This document shows, piece after piece, positions 53,802 to 62,372 of a DNA stretch of 64,000 nucleotides. The stretch comes from Spirochaetia bacterium. GTDB taxonomy: Bacteria > Spirochaetota > Leptospiria > Turneriellales > JAOUOS01. Location of the stretch: NCBI GenBank assembly GCA_029880265.1, contig JAOUOT010000005.1, positions 62,001-126,000 of the forward strand, in the 5' to 3' direction. The translations under genes and the position numbers were made by a program. A model generated the notes under the pieces. The model had not been told where the DNA came from. It made no database searches and worked only from the letters and a program-made list of their open reading frames with translations. Each line of letters starts with the position of its first letter. The stretch's first letter is position 1.

Positions 53802-54881
53802 ATGGATATAAAAAAAAAATATAGCTTTTTAGATATTACCCGTCTTTTGCCCTGGTTGTTTTTAGTTATATTTTTGGTTTTTCTGTTCCTTGTTTTCATT
53901 GTATACCGTTCATATCTTATGTCATTTTTTGCCGCCGGCATTTTATATCTTTTATTTCGCCAACCCCATGAGTTATTTTTAAGGTACATGCCTGAAAATC
54001 AAAATTTAACGGCGGCTATTTCGGTTATTTTTGTTTTTCTGGCCGTCATGCTGCCTTTAACATACATTGCCGTTTCAATCGTTACAGAAACGTCTATTGC
54101 CGTAAATCATCTAAGAGAAATACTCACAAAACAAAATATTGAAGAGTTCTACGGCAAAAATTTATGGATAAAAGACTGGGTATCGCTTGAAACCGGCGAT
54201 CTGCGTAAATTTCAAACTCAAATACTGGAAATGTCAAGAGAAATCGGCATAACTGTTTTTAGCAGCACGCAAAAAATTCTCTCAGGCTCTTTTAAGATTA
54301 CGGTCAATTTCTTTTTGGCGCTTGTTATACTGTTTTTCTTTTTCAGAGGCGGCGAAAAAATAAGCGAAGTCATCTATAAAAACCTTCCCTTTCCCCGTGA
54401 AATAGAAAAGCAAATCGGCGAGAAAATATTAAATGTATTAGACGCCGTTGTCAAAGGCAATCTTTTGATCTCGGTAATACAGGGTATTATGATAGGTCTG
54501 CTTTTTTGGATTTTCGGCTTATCAACGCCTGTTCTCTACGGATCTCTGGCCGCTTTTTTTGCTCTTATTCCTGTTGTAGGCACCATGATTATCTGGCTTC
54601 CCGCTTCTATATATTTATATAGCACAGAAAGCGCCGCATTGGCGATTTCTTTAGCCGCGTTGGCTTTTGGCATTTACTTTATTCTTGAAAATATAGTAAA
54701 ACCGAACCTTTTAGATAAAAAGCTTAAACTGCACCCTTTATTTTTATTCTTGGCTCTTCTCGGAGGTTTAACCGAATTTGGCGTCAAGGGTCTTATTTTG
54801 GGTCCTTTTTTTGTTACAGTTTTCTTAACTCTTTGGGAACTTCTAAGACTATGGAACACCTCTTATGGTAAAATGGAATAA
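53802..54881 (+). CDS. AI-2E family transporter (YdiK/PerM-like permease)
   Basis: The 359-residue membrane protein has about eight helices. Family signatures are YLLFRQPHELF near the N-terminus, the amphipathic middle region, and the C-terminal LFWIFGLSTPVLYGSLAAFFALIPVVGTMIIWLPA and ILENIVKPNLLDKKLKLHPLFLFLALLGG blocks. Members export small solutes; the AI-2 assignment of the founder does not extend to all. It starts the plus-strand operon with ftsQ, which it overlaps by 17 nt. Its place upstream of division genes is unusual but may only reflect operon structure. Confidence 0.88.
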   Translation: MDIKKKYSFLDITRLLPWLFLVIFLVFLFLVFIVYRSYLMSFFAAGILYLLFRQPHELFLRYMPENQNLTAAISVIFVFLAVMLPLTYIAVSIVTETSIAVNHLREILTKQNIEEFYGKNLWIKDWVSLETGDLRKFQTQILEMSREIGITVFSSTQKILSGSFKITVNFFLALVILFFFFRGGEKISEVIYKNLPFPREIEKQIGEKILNVLDAVVKGNLLISVIQGIMIGLLFWIFGLSTPVLYGSLAAFFALIPVVGTMIIWLPASIYLYSTESAALAISLAALAFGIYFILENIVKPNLLDKKLKLHPLFLFLALLGGLTEFGVKGLILGPFFVTVFLTLWELLRLWNTSYGKME

Positions 54882-55635
54882 AAAAAGAATCATCCTTTTA
54901 TCGGGCGCCGCTTTTTCATTAGCGGGTCTTATTATTTTAATTTATATTTCTTTTTTCTTTCGCCCCTCAGGCATGGGGTGGAACATTCTCGTCAAAGGGA
55001 ACAAGCATATTCAAGAGAATGAAATTAAAGAAACTGTGCTTTATCTTCTAAGAACTCTTCCTGACGGGGCCTCGGCCTCTGATATTGAAAAAGCTTTAAT
55101 GTTTAATCCGCGAATAACCCATGCTGCGGTAAAGATACGCCCCGGAAAATTGATTCAAGTAGAAATTATAGAAAATGAGACCGGTTATCTTGTTCATATA
55201 AATTTGAATAAGAAAACTATTCTGGCCGAATATGACTTAAAAGACCTGTTAATGGCAGAATCTGATTTAAGCGAAAATAACAGGGAACTTGATTCAAGAT
55301 TGCCTATTTTCTATTTGACCGTACCGAAAGAAAATAAAAACTATGCTGAGAATATAAGAAGAGACATAATTCAGTTATGGGCTCGAACAAAAGAAGACTA
55401 TGGTTTTATATGGGAAAGAATAAGCGAAATAGAAATAACGGCGGTTTCAAGAAAGAAACCCGGCTTTTTTATATACACTGCCGCCGCCCGCGCGCGAATA
55501 TTTACCCAGATTCCGTTAAAAGAAGATTTTATGGAAAGGTTATGGGCGGTTATGTATATGCTTGAAAAAATCGATAAAACCAAATGGTATACAATTGAAA
55601 TACACTATGATCATGCGTTGGTGCGCGAAGCGTAA
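54865..55635 (+). CDS. ftsQ: cell division protein FtsQ (POTRA domain)
   Basis: The 256-residue bitopic protein has an N-terminal membrane helix (~8-28, LLSGAAFSLAGLIILIYISFF). A POTRA-like domain follows (WNILVKGNKHIQENEIKETVLYL...LMFNPRITHAAVKIRPGKLIQVEIIENETGYLVHI). A C-terminal beta domain completes the protein. FtsQ links FtsB and FtsL to the divisome. Sequence similarity is low, as usual, but position directly before ftsA and ftsZ makes the call firm. It overlaps the AI-2E gene by 17 nt and lies 9 nt before ftsA. Confidence 0.87.
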   Translation: MVKWNKKRIILLSGAAFSLAGLIILIYISFFFRPSGMGWNILVKGNKHIQENEIKETVLYLLRTLPDGASASDIEKALMFNPRITHAAVKIRPGKLIQVEIIENETGYLVHINLNKKTILAEYDLKDLLMAESDLSENNRELDSRLPIFYLTVPKENKNYAENIRRDIIQLWARTKEDYGFIWERISEIEITAVSRKKPGFFIYTAAARARIFTQIPLKEDFMERLWAVMYMLEKIDKTKWYTIEIHYDHALVREA

Positions 55636-55644
55636 AATATAAAA

Positions 55645-56868
55645 ATGAGAGAAGACGAAAGAATAATAACGGCTATCGACCTGGGTTCGTCAAAGACTGT
55701 CGCTTTGATTGCCAGAGTTTTACATCCAGAAGAAATTGAAATTATAGGCCTTGGCGTTGCCGCCGCAAGGGGCATTAAAGCGGGCGCCGTAACAAATATC
55801 GAACAAACGGTTCGAAGCATAAAAGAATCAGTTGAAGAGGCCGAACTCATGTCTGCGGCAACGGTAGGCTCTGTCTCTATAAATATTTCAGGAAAACATG
55901 TAAAAGGCGATAACTCTACCGGCGTCATTGCGATTACCAATAAAGACAGAATTGTTTCTTCGCAAGATATTATGAGAGTTATTGACGCCGCCCGGGCCAT
56001 AAGAATTCCGGCAGATCAAGAAATACTTCATGTTTTATCGCGAGAATTTAAGGTAGACGACCAAAACGGCATAAAAGATCCGACGGGCATGGTCGGCGTA
56101 AGACTTGAGTCAGAAGTGCATATTGTGACCGGCAGCGCTACGCATTTACAAAATACCGAAAAAGCCGTCAATGAAGCGGGTCTGCACGTACACGATAAAA
56201 TTTTATCTTCACTCGCAAGCAGTCACGCTTTTTTAACAGAAGGCGAAAAAGAGCTGGGCGTGGCCATTGTAGATATTGGCGCAGGGGTAATCGATCTTAT
56301 CATCTATGTAGACGGCGGGGTGGCCTATTCTTCGACTATTTGCATAGGCGGTCAGCATTTAACGCAAGATATTTCAATCGGATTAAAAACTCCTATTGAA
56401 GCGGCAGAGATGCTGAAAAAAAAAGACGGCTATGCAATCGCTTCTGAAATTGATCCTTCAGAGATGATAGAAGTACCGTCGGTAGGGGGCAGAGAGCCTC
56501 GCGTTGTGACACGAAAAGAATTAGCAGAAATTATGGAAGCGCGAATGCGCGAATTATTAGAATTAATTGATCATGAACTGATAAAATCGGGAAAAAAAGG
56601 CATTTTAGCAGGCGGAGTTATTTTCACAGGAGGAGGTTCTCTTGTAGAAGGCCTAATTCCTCTTGCCGATGAAGTGCTGCAGGTTGGAGCGTCCGTAGGG
56701 TTTCCAAAAGGCTTGTTGGGTATAGCCGATAAAATATCTTCCCCCGTATTTTCGACTGCCGTAGGTATGATTCATTACGGAGCTAAATACGGACAAGAAA
56801 AACAAAAAACATCAATGGGAAAAGGTATTTTATCAAAAATGAAGGGCTGGATTCAAGAAAATCTTTGA
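55645..56868 (+). CDS. ftsA: cell division protein FtsA
   Basis: FtsA is an actin-like ATPase that tethers FtsZ filaments to the membrane. The 407-residue protein has the phosphate-1 motif TAIDLGSSKTVALIA, the 1C domain with ISGKHVKGDNSTGVIAI, phosphate-2 VAIVDIGAGVIDLIIY and the adenosine motif GVIFTGGGSLVEGL. The C-terminal amphipathic membrane helix appears as LSKMKGWIQENL. The ATG at 55645 lies 9 nt after ftsQ. ftsZ starts 40 nt later. Confidence 0.95.
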   Translation: MREDERIITAIDLGSSKTVALIARVLHPEEIEIIGLGVAAARGIKAGAVTNIEQTVRSIKESVEEAELMSAATVGSVSINISGKHVKGDNSTGVIAITNKDRIVSSQDIMRVIDAARAIRIPADQEILHVLSREFKVDDQNGIKDPTGMVGVRLESEVHIVTGSATHLQNTEKAVNEAGLHVHDKILSSLASSHAFLTEGEKELGVAIVDIGAGVIDLIIYVDGGVAYSSTICIGGQHLTQDISIGLKTPIEAAEMLKKKDGYAIASEIDPSEMIEVPSVGGREPRVVTRKELAEIMEARMRELLELIDHELIKSGKKGILAGGVIFTGGGSLVEGLIPLADEVLQVGASVGFPKGLLGIADKISSPVFSTAVGMIHYGAKYGQEKQKTSMGKGILSKMKGWIQENL

Positions 56869-56908
56869 TTTTTTTGAATCTGCCAAATAATATAAAGCGG
56901 AGGCAGTT

Positions 56909-58105
56909 ATGCTAGCGTTTGAAGAAGAAGAGAAATCCCCGGCAATTATAAAAGTTGTCGGCGTTGGCGGCGCGGGAATGAACGCCGTAGAAAGAATGTT
57001 TAACCTGAATTTATCAGGCGTAGAAATTATCGCGATGAATACCGACGAGCAGGTCTTAAAAAAGAAGCCTGCCCATAAAAAAGTGCATCTTGGCACGAAA
57101 ATGACAAGAGGCATGGGGGCGGGCGGCAGACCAGAAGTAGGAGCTCAGGCGGCTCTTGAAGACAGAGATAAAATTGTAAACGTCTTAAAAGGGGCCGACA
57201 TGGTTTTTATTACCGCTGGTATGGGCGGGGGCACGGGAACGGGAGCTTCTCCTATAGTCGCCGAAGTAGCGAAAGAGATGAAGGCCCTTACGGTCGGGGT
57301 TGTCTCAATGCCATTTAAAAGCGAGGGTCGGCAGAAGTCAGAACTTGCCAAGAAGGGGCAGAATAATTTGCGCGAAAAGGTAGATACCTTAATTACGATT
57401 CCAAATGACGCTATTTTCAAGGTAATTGACAGAAATACGCCTATTAATCTGGCTTTTAAGGCCATTGACGACGTATTGGCCAAATCTGTAAAAGGAATAA
57501 GCGATATAATAAATTCTACGGGCGTCGTAAATGTCGATTTTGCGGATGTAAGAACGGTAATGAGTCAAAATGGAGACGCTGTAATAGGCGTAGGTTTTGG
57601 CGAAGGCGAAAGCAGAATTTCTGACGCCTTACAGCAGGCAATTCACCATCCTCTTTTAGAAGATAAACGTATCGACGGAGCTACAGCGGTACTAATCAAT
57701 GTTGTGGGCGGCAATGATTTAACCATGTATGAATTAAATGAAATACAAGAAACAATTCATGAAATGGTCTCAAAAGAAGCGCATATGATAGTCGGATTTA
57801 CCGAAGATCCGGGAAGAGAAGATCAGGTAAATATAACCGTAATAGCGACAGGGTTTGAAAGCGGCAGGCCAATGAGCATAGATAACGGCCTTTCTGCCGA
57901 TTCTAAGAATAAAACAAGCGCTTCTTATTCAGATATTTATTCAAAGCCGAAATCGGCGGAAGAAAAAACAACCGAGCCTCAAATAAGGTTTTCTAAAAAT
58001 AACTTAGACTATACCGCGCCCCAGCAGCAAGGGCTTAATTTTCCGAATGTTGAAACCGATTTAGAAAAACTGAATATACCCGCTTTTTTGAGAAAGAATA
58101 AATAG
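56909..58105 (+). CDS. ftsZ: cell division GTPase FtsZ
   Basis: FtsZ polymerises into the Z ring. The 398-residue protein has [17 protein letters not shown] at the N-terminus, the tubulin signature [26 protein letters not shown], the T7 loop [11 protein letters not shown] and the T6-like [10 protein letters not shown] disordered linker (~320-385) leads to the C-terminal peptide [11 protein letters not shown], which binds FtsA. The ribosome binding site GGAGG at 56899-56903 is strong and fixes the start. It follows ftsA and precedes comEC by 17 nt. Confidence 0.98.
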   Translation: MLAFEEEEKSPAIIKVVGVGGAGMNAVERMFNLNLSGVEIIAMNTDEQVLKKKPAHKKVHLGTKMTRGMGAGGRPEVGAQAALEDRDKIVNVLKGADMVFITAGMGGGTGTGASPIVAEVAKEMKALTVGVVSMPFKSEGRQKSELAKKGQNNLREKVDTLITIPNDAIFKVIDRNTPINLAFKAIDDVLAKSVKGISDIINSTGVVNVDFADVRTVMSQNGDAVIGVGFGEGESRISDALQQAIHHPLLEDKRIDGATAVLINVVGGNDLTMYELNEIQETIHEMVSKEAHMIVGFTEDPGREDQVNITVIATGFESGRPMSIDNGLSADSKNKTSASYSDIYSKPKSAEEKTTEPQIRFSKNNLDYTAPQQQGLNFPNVETDLEKLNIPAFLRKNK

Positions 58106-58122
58106 AATTTTTGGGGCGGTAA

Positions 58123-60021
58123 ATGTTTACCGGAACTCTTTTTCTAACATATATCGCCGTTGTCTTGCTGTCTTCGGCGATAGTTCCTTTTTATGTAAAA
58201 ATATTTTTTTTGTTTTTGCCTTTCTTCTTTTTTTATTTTTGGTATTTAAATTTTAATTGCGCCAGAAATTTTATTATAACCAGTTTTATATCAGGGCTTA
58301 TAATCGGCGCATTGGCCGGTATTTTTTCGGCAAGAAGTTTTCAAAACGATAATCATATAATATTTGAGAATAAAATAATCAAGAATACCGGCGTTGTCTA
58401 TCAATATTCAAATAAATCTATTGTAGTTAAAACTGAAGATTATCGCCTGCGTCTTTCGTCTCTGCCAGATAATATGCCAAAAATATTAAACGGTTTTGTC
58501 ATATCTTTCGAGTGCTCTCCCAAAAAATACGATACTATTTCAACCTTCACAGCGTTAGAAATTTTACAGGGAATATACGGAATTTGTTATACGAAACAAT
58601 TAGAACTGGTTTCAGAGCCTACCGGGTTTGAAAAATTAAGACTAAAGATTTATTCGCATATTGAAAACAGGTTAAATTCTCTTCCTGAAAATTCTCTGGC
58701 AAAAGGTTTTTTACTGGCCGATTCATCTTCGATAAATCCTAAAGAAATGGAGATCTTTCGTAAAATGGGCACGGCCCATCTTTTTTCGGCGTCAGGACTT
58801 CACCTTGGTCTTCTTTACGGATTATTCTTTCTTCCTTTTTCATTTTTTGGATACAAAAAAACGGGCGCCATATCTGGCCTTCTTATTTCGCTTTTATTTC
58901 TTATACTTTTAGACTTTAGAATATCTTTACTAAGGGCCTTTCTGTTCTTAAGCATTTATTTATTACTTAAAACAACAGACAGAAAGCCGCCCGCTTATTT
59001 GGCTCTTTTTTCGGCGGCTGTTTTTATCGAAATATTTTTCCCAAGGTCTTCTTTTTCGCCTTCTTTTATATTATCTTTCGGAATTACCGCCTCTATTTTA
59101 TTTTTGTTTGAATATTTTAGAGAATATTTTCTAATAAAGAATCAATATTTAAAAGATCATCTTTCTTTATCGGTATCGGCTTTTTGCGGTTCTGTTTTTC
59201 TTTCTCTTTGGCTTTTTGATTATATTCATGCGCTTTCATTGCTTTATAATTTTTTATTGGTTCCTATATCGGGAATTTATCTGGCCTCTGTGATTTTTTC
59301 CCTTTTCTTGCCTTATATAGAATACCTGGTGAAAGCTTTAGACGAAATATTTCATTTTTTTTCATTTGCCCATAATTTTTTATGGAACAGCAGATTTCCT
59401 GAAATCAATTATTTATATACAGCGATTTGGGCCGTCTTGTTTTATATATGTCTTTGCGCGTTCATTTATTATGCATATAAAAAACAATTTTGGATTATTC
59501 GCAAACAAAACTTAATCTTATTTATTTTATTTATTTCATATTTTGGTCAATATTTTTTCTTTCAATATCCAAAAACGGCCGTCAAACCTTTTGCCCATGG
59601 AATCTTATATTTTGAAAACCGAAATCTTATCGCAATGGGTCAAAAGGCGTCTTATATCGCTGAAAACAGCGCGCAAAAAATATTTAATACTTCAGGCTTA
59701 CCGGTTTGTAACGTGATCTCTGATTTGTCTTTGGCAAAAGAATCAAAAAAATATCTTGTAACGCCATGGGAAAATATTACAATCAAAGAAAATACATTTG
59801 ATAAGGATTTTATAAGTTATAACAATCGCTGTTTTTTATTCTACGCGAAAATGAATCCCGAGAACTGGAAAAAAGATAAGTTTTCTTCATGTCAAAGTCT
59901 TTTTTTAATTCAATCAAAAAATGATAAAATAAATTTAGAAGAATGGTACGATTTTTTTATGCTCTTTGGTTTGAAGAATAAACCCAAACTCCTATCGTAT
60001 AATAAATGGAATTATGATTGA
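58123..60021 (+). CDS. comEC: ComEC/Rec2-family DNA uptake channel, short form
   Basis: ComEC carries single-stranded DNA through the inner membrane during transformation. The 632-residue protein has N-terminal helices and an OB-like soluble region (~90-180). The Competence domain core is present, with GTAHLFSASGLHLGLLYGLFF (canonical HL...SGLH) followed by many helices, including FRISLLRAFLFLSIYLL and FSPSFILSFGITASIL. The C-terminal ~130 residues lack the metallo-beta-lactamase HxHxDH motif found in full-length homologues. This suggests a form without nuclease, which occurs in some lineages. It is the last gene of the fts cluster. Confidence 0.85.
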   Translation: MFTGTLFLTYIAVVLLSSAIVPFYVKIFFLFLPFFFFYFWYLNFNCARNFIITSFISGLIIGALAGIFSARSFQNDNHIIFENKIIKNTGVVYQYSNKSIVVKTEDYRLRLSSLPDNMPKILNGFVISFECSPKKYDTISTFTALEILQGIYGICYTKQLELVSEPTGFEKLRLKIYSHIENRLNSLPENSLAKGFLLADSSSINPKEMEIFRKMGTAHLFSASGLHLGLLYGLFFLPFSFFGYKKTGAISGLLISLLFLILLDFRISLLRAFLFLSIYLLLKTTDRKPPAYLALFSAAVFIEIFFPRSSFSPSFILSFGITASILFLFEYFREYFLIKNQYLKDHLSLSVSAFCGSVFLSLWLFDYIHALSLLYNFLLVPISGIYLASVIFSLFLPYIEYLVKALDEIFHFFSFAHNFLWNSRFPEINYLYTAIWAVLFYICLCAFIYYAYKKQFWIIRKQNLILFILFISYFGQYFFFQYPKTAVKPFAHGILYFENRNLIAMGQKASYIAENSAQKIFNTSGLPVCNVISDLSLAKESKKYLVTPWENITIKENTFDKDFISYNNRCFLFYAKMNPENWKKDKFSSCQSLFLIQSKNDKINLEEWYDFFMLFGLKNKPKLLSYNKWNYD

Positions 60022-60039
60022 TGTTGGTCTCTATGATAT

Positions 60040-60498
60040 TTATGAAGCATCGTTATGATGTTTATGATGCAAATGATCAATTTCAACAGTCGCAATACTA
60101 ATATCGTCAATTAATGATTGAGCCTGCTTTGACAAATACCGCAAAAGAGTCGGTTGGTCGATAAATCCCATGCCCATAAGTACAAAACCTAATTTCTCTT
60201 TGGTTTGTTCTTGCTTTTCCAGGGCTCTGTTAAGTTCAGTTTCTGTAATAATGCCTTCTTTAACGAGAACTTCGCCTAATTTAAGTTTTTTTGGAGCGCT
60301 TTGGGTTTCTAGCCCGGCGTCTGCAAGTTTTTTTTGTTCTTCCAGAGTTTCTGCTAAACCATTTGGCTCAACAAAACCCATCTCAAGCAAAATAGCCCCA
60401 ATAAGACCCCCGCGTTTTTTTTGTAGCTCCAGAGCTTTCGTCAATTGTTCTTCAGATACCAAACCCTTTTTGATTAGTAAATCGCCTAACTTGATCAT
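60040..60498 (-). CDS. tandem MshEN-like (GspE N-terminal) domain protein
   Basis: Two repeats of about 60 residues match the GspE/MshE N-terminal signature 'lGdlLv..g.it..qL..aL..Q': LGDLLIKKGLVSEEQLTKALELQKKRGGLIG (~4-34) and LGEVLVKEGIITETELNRALEKQEQTKEKLG (~74-104), each followed by a GF segment and a second helix. MshEN domains can bind cyclic di-GMP, but here no ATPase domain follows. A His/Lys-rich tail (DHLHHKHHNDAS) ends the 152-residue protein. GAGGG precedes ATG 60498. The window also has PilZ-type proteins, so a c-di-GMP adaptor role is possible but unproven. Confidence 0.7.
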   Translation of the reverse strand: MIKLGDLLIKKGLVSEEQLTKALELQKKRGGLIGAILLEMGFVEPNGLAETLEEQKKLADAGLETQSAPKKLKLGEVLVKEGIITETELNRALEKQEQTKEKLGFVLMGMGFIDQPTLLRYLSKQAQSLIDDISIATVEIDHLHHKHHNDAS

Positions 60499-60562
60499 CA
60501 ATTATACCCTCGCTTAAAATATAAAAATTTTTCGTTTGATAAGCTGTAAAACTCTTTATTGT

Positions 60563-60606
60563 ATTTTAATAAAAAAAGCGGCTTATGCCGCTTTTTTTAT
60601 TAAAAT
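60563..60606 (-). terminator. bidirectional intrinsic terminator
   Basis: A 20-bp perfect inverted repeat has the GC core AGCGGC/GCCGCT, loop TTAT and A/T flanks giving a T7 tract on both strands. It lies 20 nt after the stop of the minus-strand lipoprotein gene at 60626, so it should end that transcript before the MshEN-like gene. It also has the form to stop plus-strand RNA. Confidence 0.88.
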
Positions 60607-60625
60607 ATTTTATTTCCTGAATAGT

Positions 60626-61090
60626 TTAGTTTGCCGCGCTGGCGCCTGATTCAACTCTATCTTTTAAGTTTTCGGCGCGAACTCTGTAAACAATTTCACA
60701 GTTATGTTCTTCGTCATAAGTAATTTTAGCTATTTCGCCGCCCTTTACCAAGCCTTCAAATTCTTTAGTAATAGCGATACCTGTAGACTCGCCGCTGTCA
60801 GACCCTGAAGCGCCTGCAATTCTTGCGCCGACAAAAAGCTCGACAACTCTTTTTTGAGCGCTTAATAAAGCCGCCTCTTTTGCCTGTGTCTTTCTTTTTA
60901 CCAGCCCTTTTGCGTCAGGCGCCGGCGCTCCAAGCGCGACTACCTGAAATGTGTCGTCATCAAGCCACCCCTCAGTAGTATAACTATCTCCGTCAAGCTG
61001 CGATTCTTGGGTACCGCCGCAGGCGCCTGAAAAAAGCATAAAGGCAGACAACATTACTGCCGTAAAAACCGTAATTAAAGTTTTTTTCAT
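60626..61090 (-). CDS. lipoprotein, LPP20-like
   Basis: The 154-residue precursor has a signal peptide and the lipobox FSGAC (C24). The mature protein begins GGTQESQLDGDSYTTEGW. It has a central QAKEAALLSAQKRVVELFVGA helix that recalls the LPP20/'LPP repeat' lipoproteins, in which an 'A...A...A...l...' helix follows a short strand. A later strand pair (EIVYRVRAENLKD) is consistent. It has its own terminator at 60563-60606 and a 188-bp upstream region. Function is unknown; an outer-membrane location is likely. Confidence 0.75.
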   Translation of the reverse strand: MKKTLITVFTAVMLSAFMLFSGACGGTQESQLDGDSYTTEGWLDDDTFQVVALGAPAPDAKGLVKRKTQAKEAALLSAQKRVVELFVGARIAGASGSDSGESTGIAITKEFEGLVKGGEIAKITYDEEHNCEIVYRVRAENLKDRVESGASAAN

Positions 61091-61278
61091 TTTGAACTCC
61101 TTTGTGTGGATGTAATCGCATTTAATGGTCTCAAAACCTTAAAAACTTCAATTACATCCCCTATATATGATGTATAAAAAATATGATTAGATTAGTCAAC
61201 AATTTTTTCAAAAAAATTAACGTAGTAGACTAAAGACAAATGCCTTGACGCAATAATAATGAAACCGTAAACGATCGT

Positions 61279-61647
61279 ATGAAATTTCTTTTAAGAAACC
61301 TATTTACATTATTTTTCTTTTTTGTCTTTTTTGTAATCTCGCAAGATTTATTAAATAGTCTTATAAATACCGAAAACGCGTCTGTATATAAATTAAGCTG
61401 GCAAAAATACGCAATTTATCTTGTTTATTTTTTTATATTATTTATGCTAAGCAGGCTGACCGTCGTTTCGTTTAAGAAAAAAACATGGCAAAGAGAATAT
61501 GAAGAAGAGACAGATATAAAAATAGAACCTGAAAAAACATCAAAACCCGATAAACCCATTGACGTAATAAAACCAAAAACTGTCGAAAAAGAAGATGTCC
61601 CGAACGTCTCTAAGAAAAATAAATCAAAAAAAAGTAACAGCTTTTAA
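61279..61647 (+). CDS. small two-helix membrane protein
   Basis: The 122-residue protein has two membrane helices (LFTLFFFFVFFVISQ, ~8-22, and YAIYLVYFFILFMLS, ~45-60). A hydrophilic, Lys/Glu/Pro-rich cytoplasmic tail follows (~68-122). The family is not recognised. The tail has low complexity and ends KKNKSKKSNSF. It precedes the OMP-like gene by 47 nt on the same strand. No sign of frameshift or truncation. Confidence 0.6.
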   Translation: MKFLLRNLFTLFFFFVFFVISQDLLNSLINTENASVYKLSWQKYAIYLVYFFILFMLSRLTVVSFKKKTWQREYEEETDIKIEPEKTSKPDKPIDVIKPKTVEKEDVPNVSKKNKSKKSNSF

Positions 61648-61694
61648 CTTCTTATTTGTTTTAATTATAGAAGAAACATTCTAAGGAGTTGAAA

Positions 61695-62342
61695 ATGTAC
61701 AAGAAAATCACAATTTATTTAATATTTTTTTTAGCGTCTTTTTCTGTCTATGCAGAAGAACATGACAAAGAAAATAACGCTGAAAATGCAAAGAATATTG
61801 GAATCGCAGAAAAAGCCGAAGAAGAAAAAGAAGAAAAAGAAGAAAAGAGAAAAGATAACGGATATCTGTTTAGCGGCGTAAAAGCAAAAGGCGGCGGCGG
61901 AAGTTCTTTTATTTTTTACAGTTTTGGCCCTCATTTAAAATCAAATCTCTTTCTAGGAGCAAAAGGATATTTAAATCTAGGGAAAAATATAAGGTTAGGC
62001 GGCATGGGAGTGGGCATGACAAAATTCGGAACCCAAAAGAATGCATTAGGTTTCGGAGGTCTTTGGGCACAGTTTCTTTTAAGGTTTGATCCCTTAATCA
62101 TTGGGCCCGGATTTATGATTGGCGCAGGCGGTCGTTCTGAGAATTCTGATATGGCTTCTGACGATGAAAGAAAAGAAGAAGGATTTTTTGCTGCGCATGT
62201 ACATTTTGATATTGAACTTAGATTATTCAAAGCAATATCAATGAGCGTTACGACGGGCTATACGGCTCTGGCGTTCCCAGATAAATCAAAGAATAATTAT
62301 GGCGCCAATGCGGGGTTTGCGTTTAATTTCGGCGTATTTTGA
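61695..62342 (+). CDS. predicted outer-membrane beta-barrel protein
   Basis: A signal peptide (ITIYLIFFLASFSVYA-EE) precedes a short Glu/Lys-rich charged segment (EEEKEEKEEKRK) and then alternating hydrophobic/Gly-rich strands, such as SSFIFYSFGPHL, LGGMGVGMTKFG and AISMSVTTGYTALAF. It ends GFAFNFGVF, with a C-terminal Phe typical of barrel proteins inserted by the Bam complex. The mature part would form a small barrel of about eight strands. AAGGAG at 61682-61687 fixes the ATG at 61695. Ligand or role is not evident. Confidence 0.7.
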   Translation: MYKKITIYLIFFLASFSVYAEEHDKENNAENAKNIGIAEKAEEEKEEKEEKRKDNGYLFSGVKAKGGGGSSFIFYSFGPHLKSNLFLGAKGYLNLGKNIRLGGMGVGMTKFGTQKNALGFGGLWAQFLLRFDPLIIGPGFMIGAGGRSENSDMASDDERKEEGFFAAHVHFDIELRLFKAISMSVTTGYTALAFPDKSKNNYGANAGFAFNFGVF

Positions 62343-62372
62343 AAAAAGCAATAAACTTGATATAAAGTAGCT

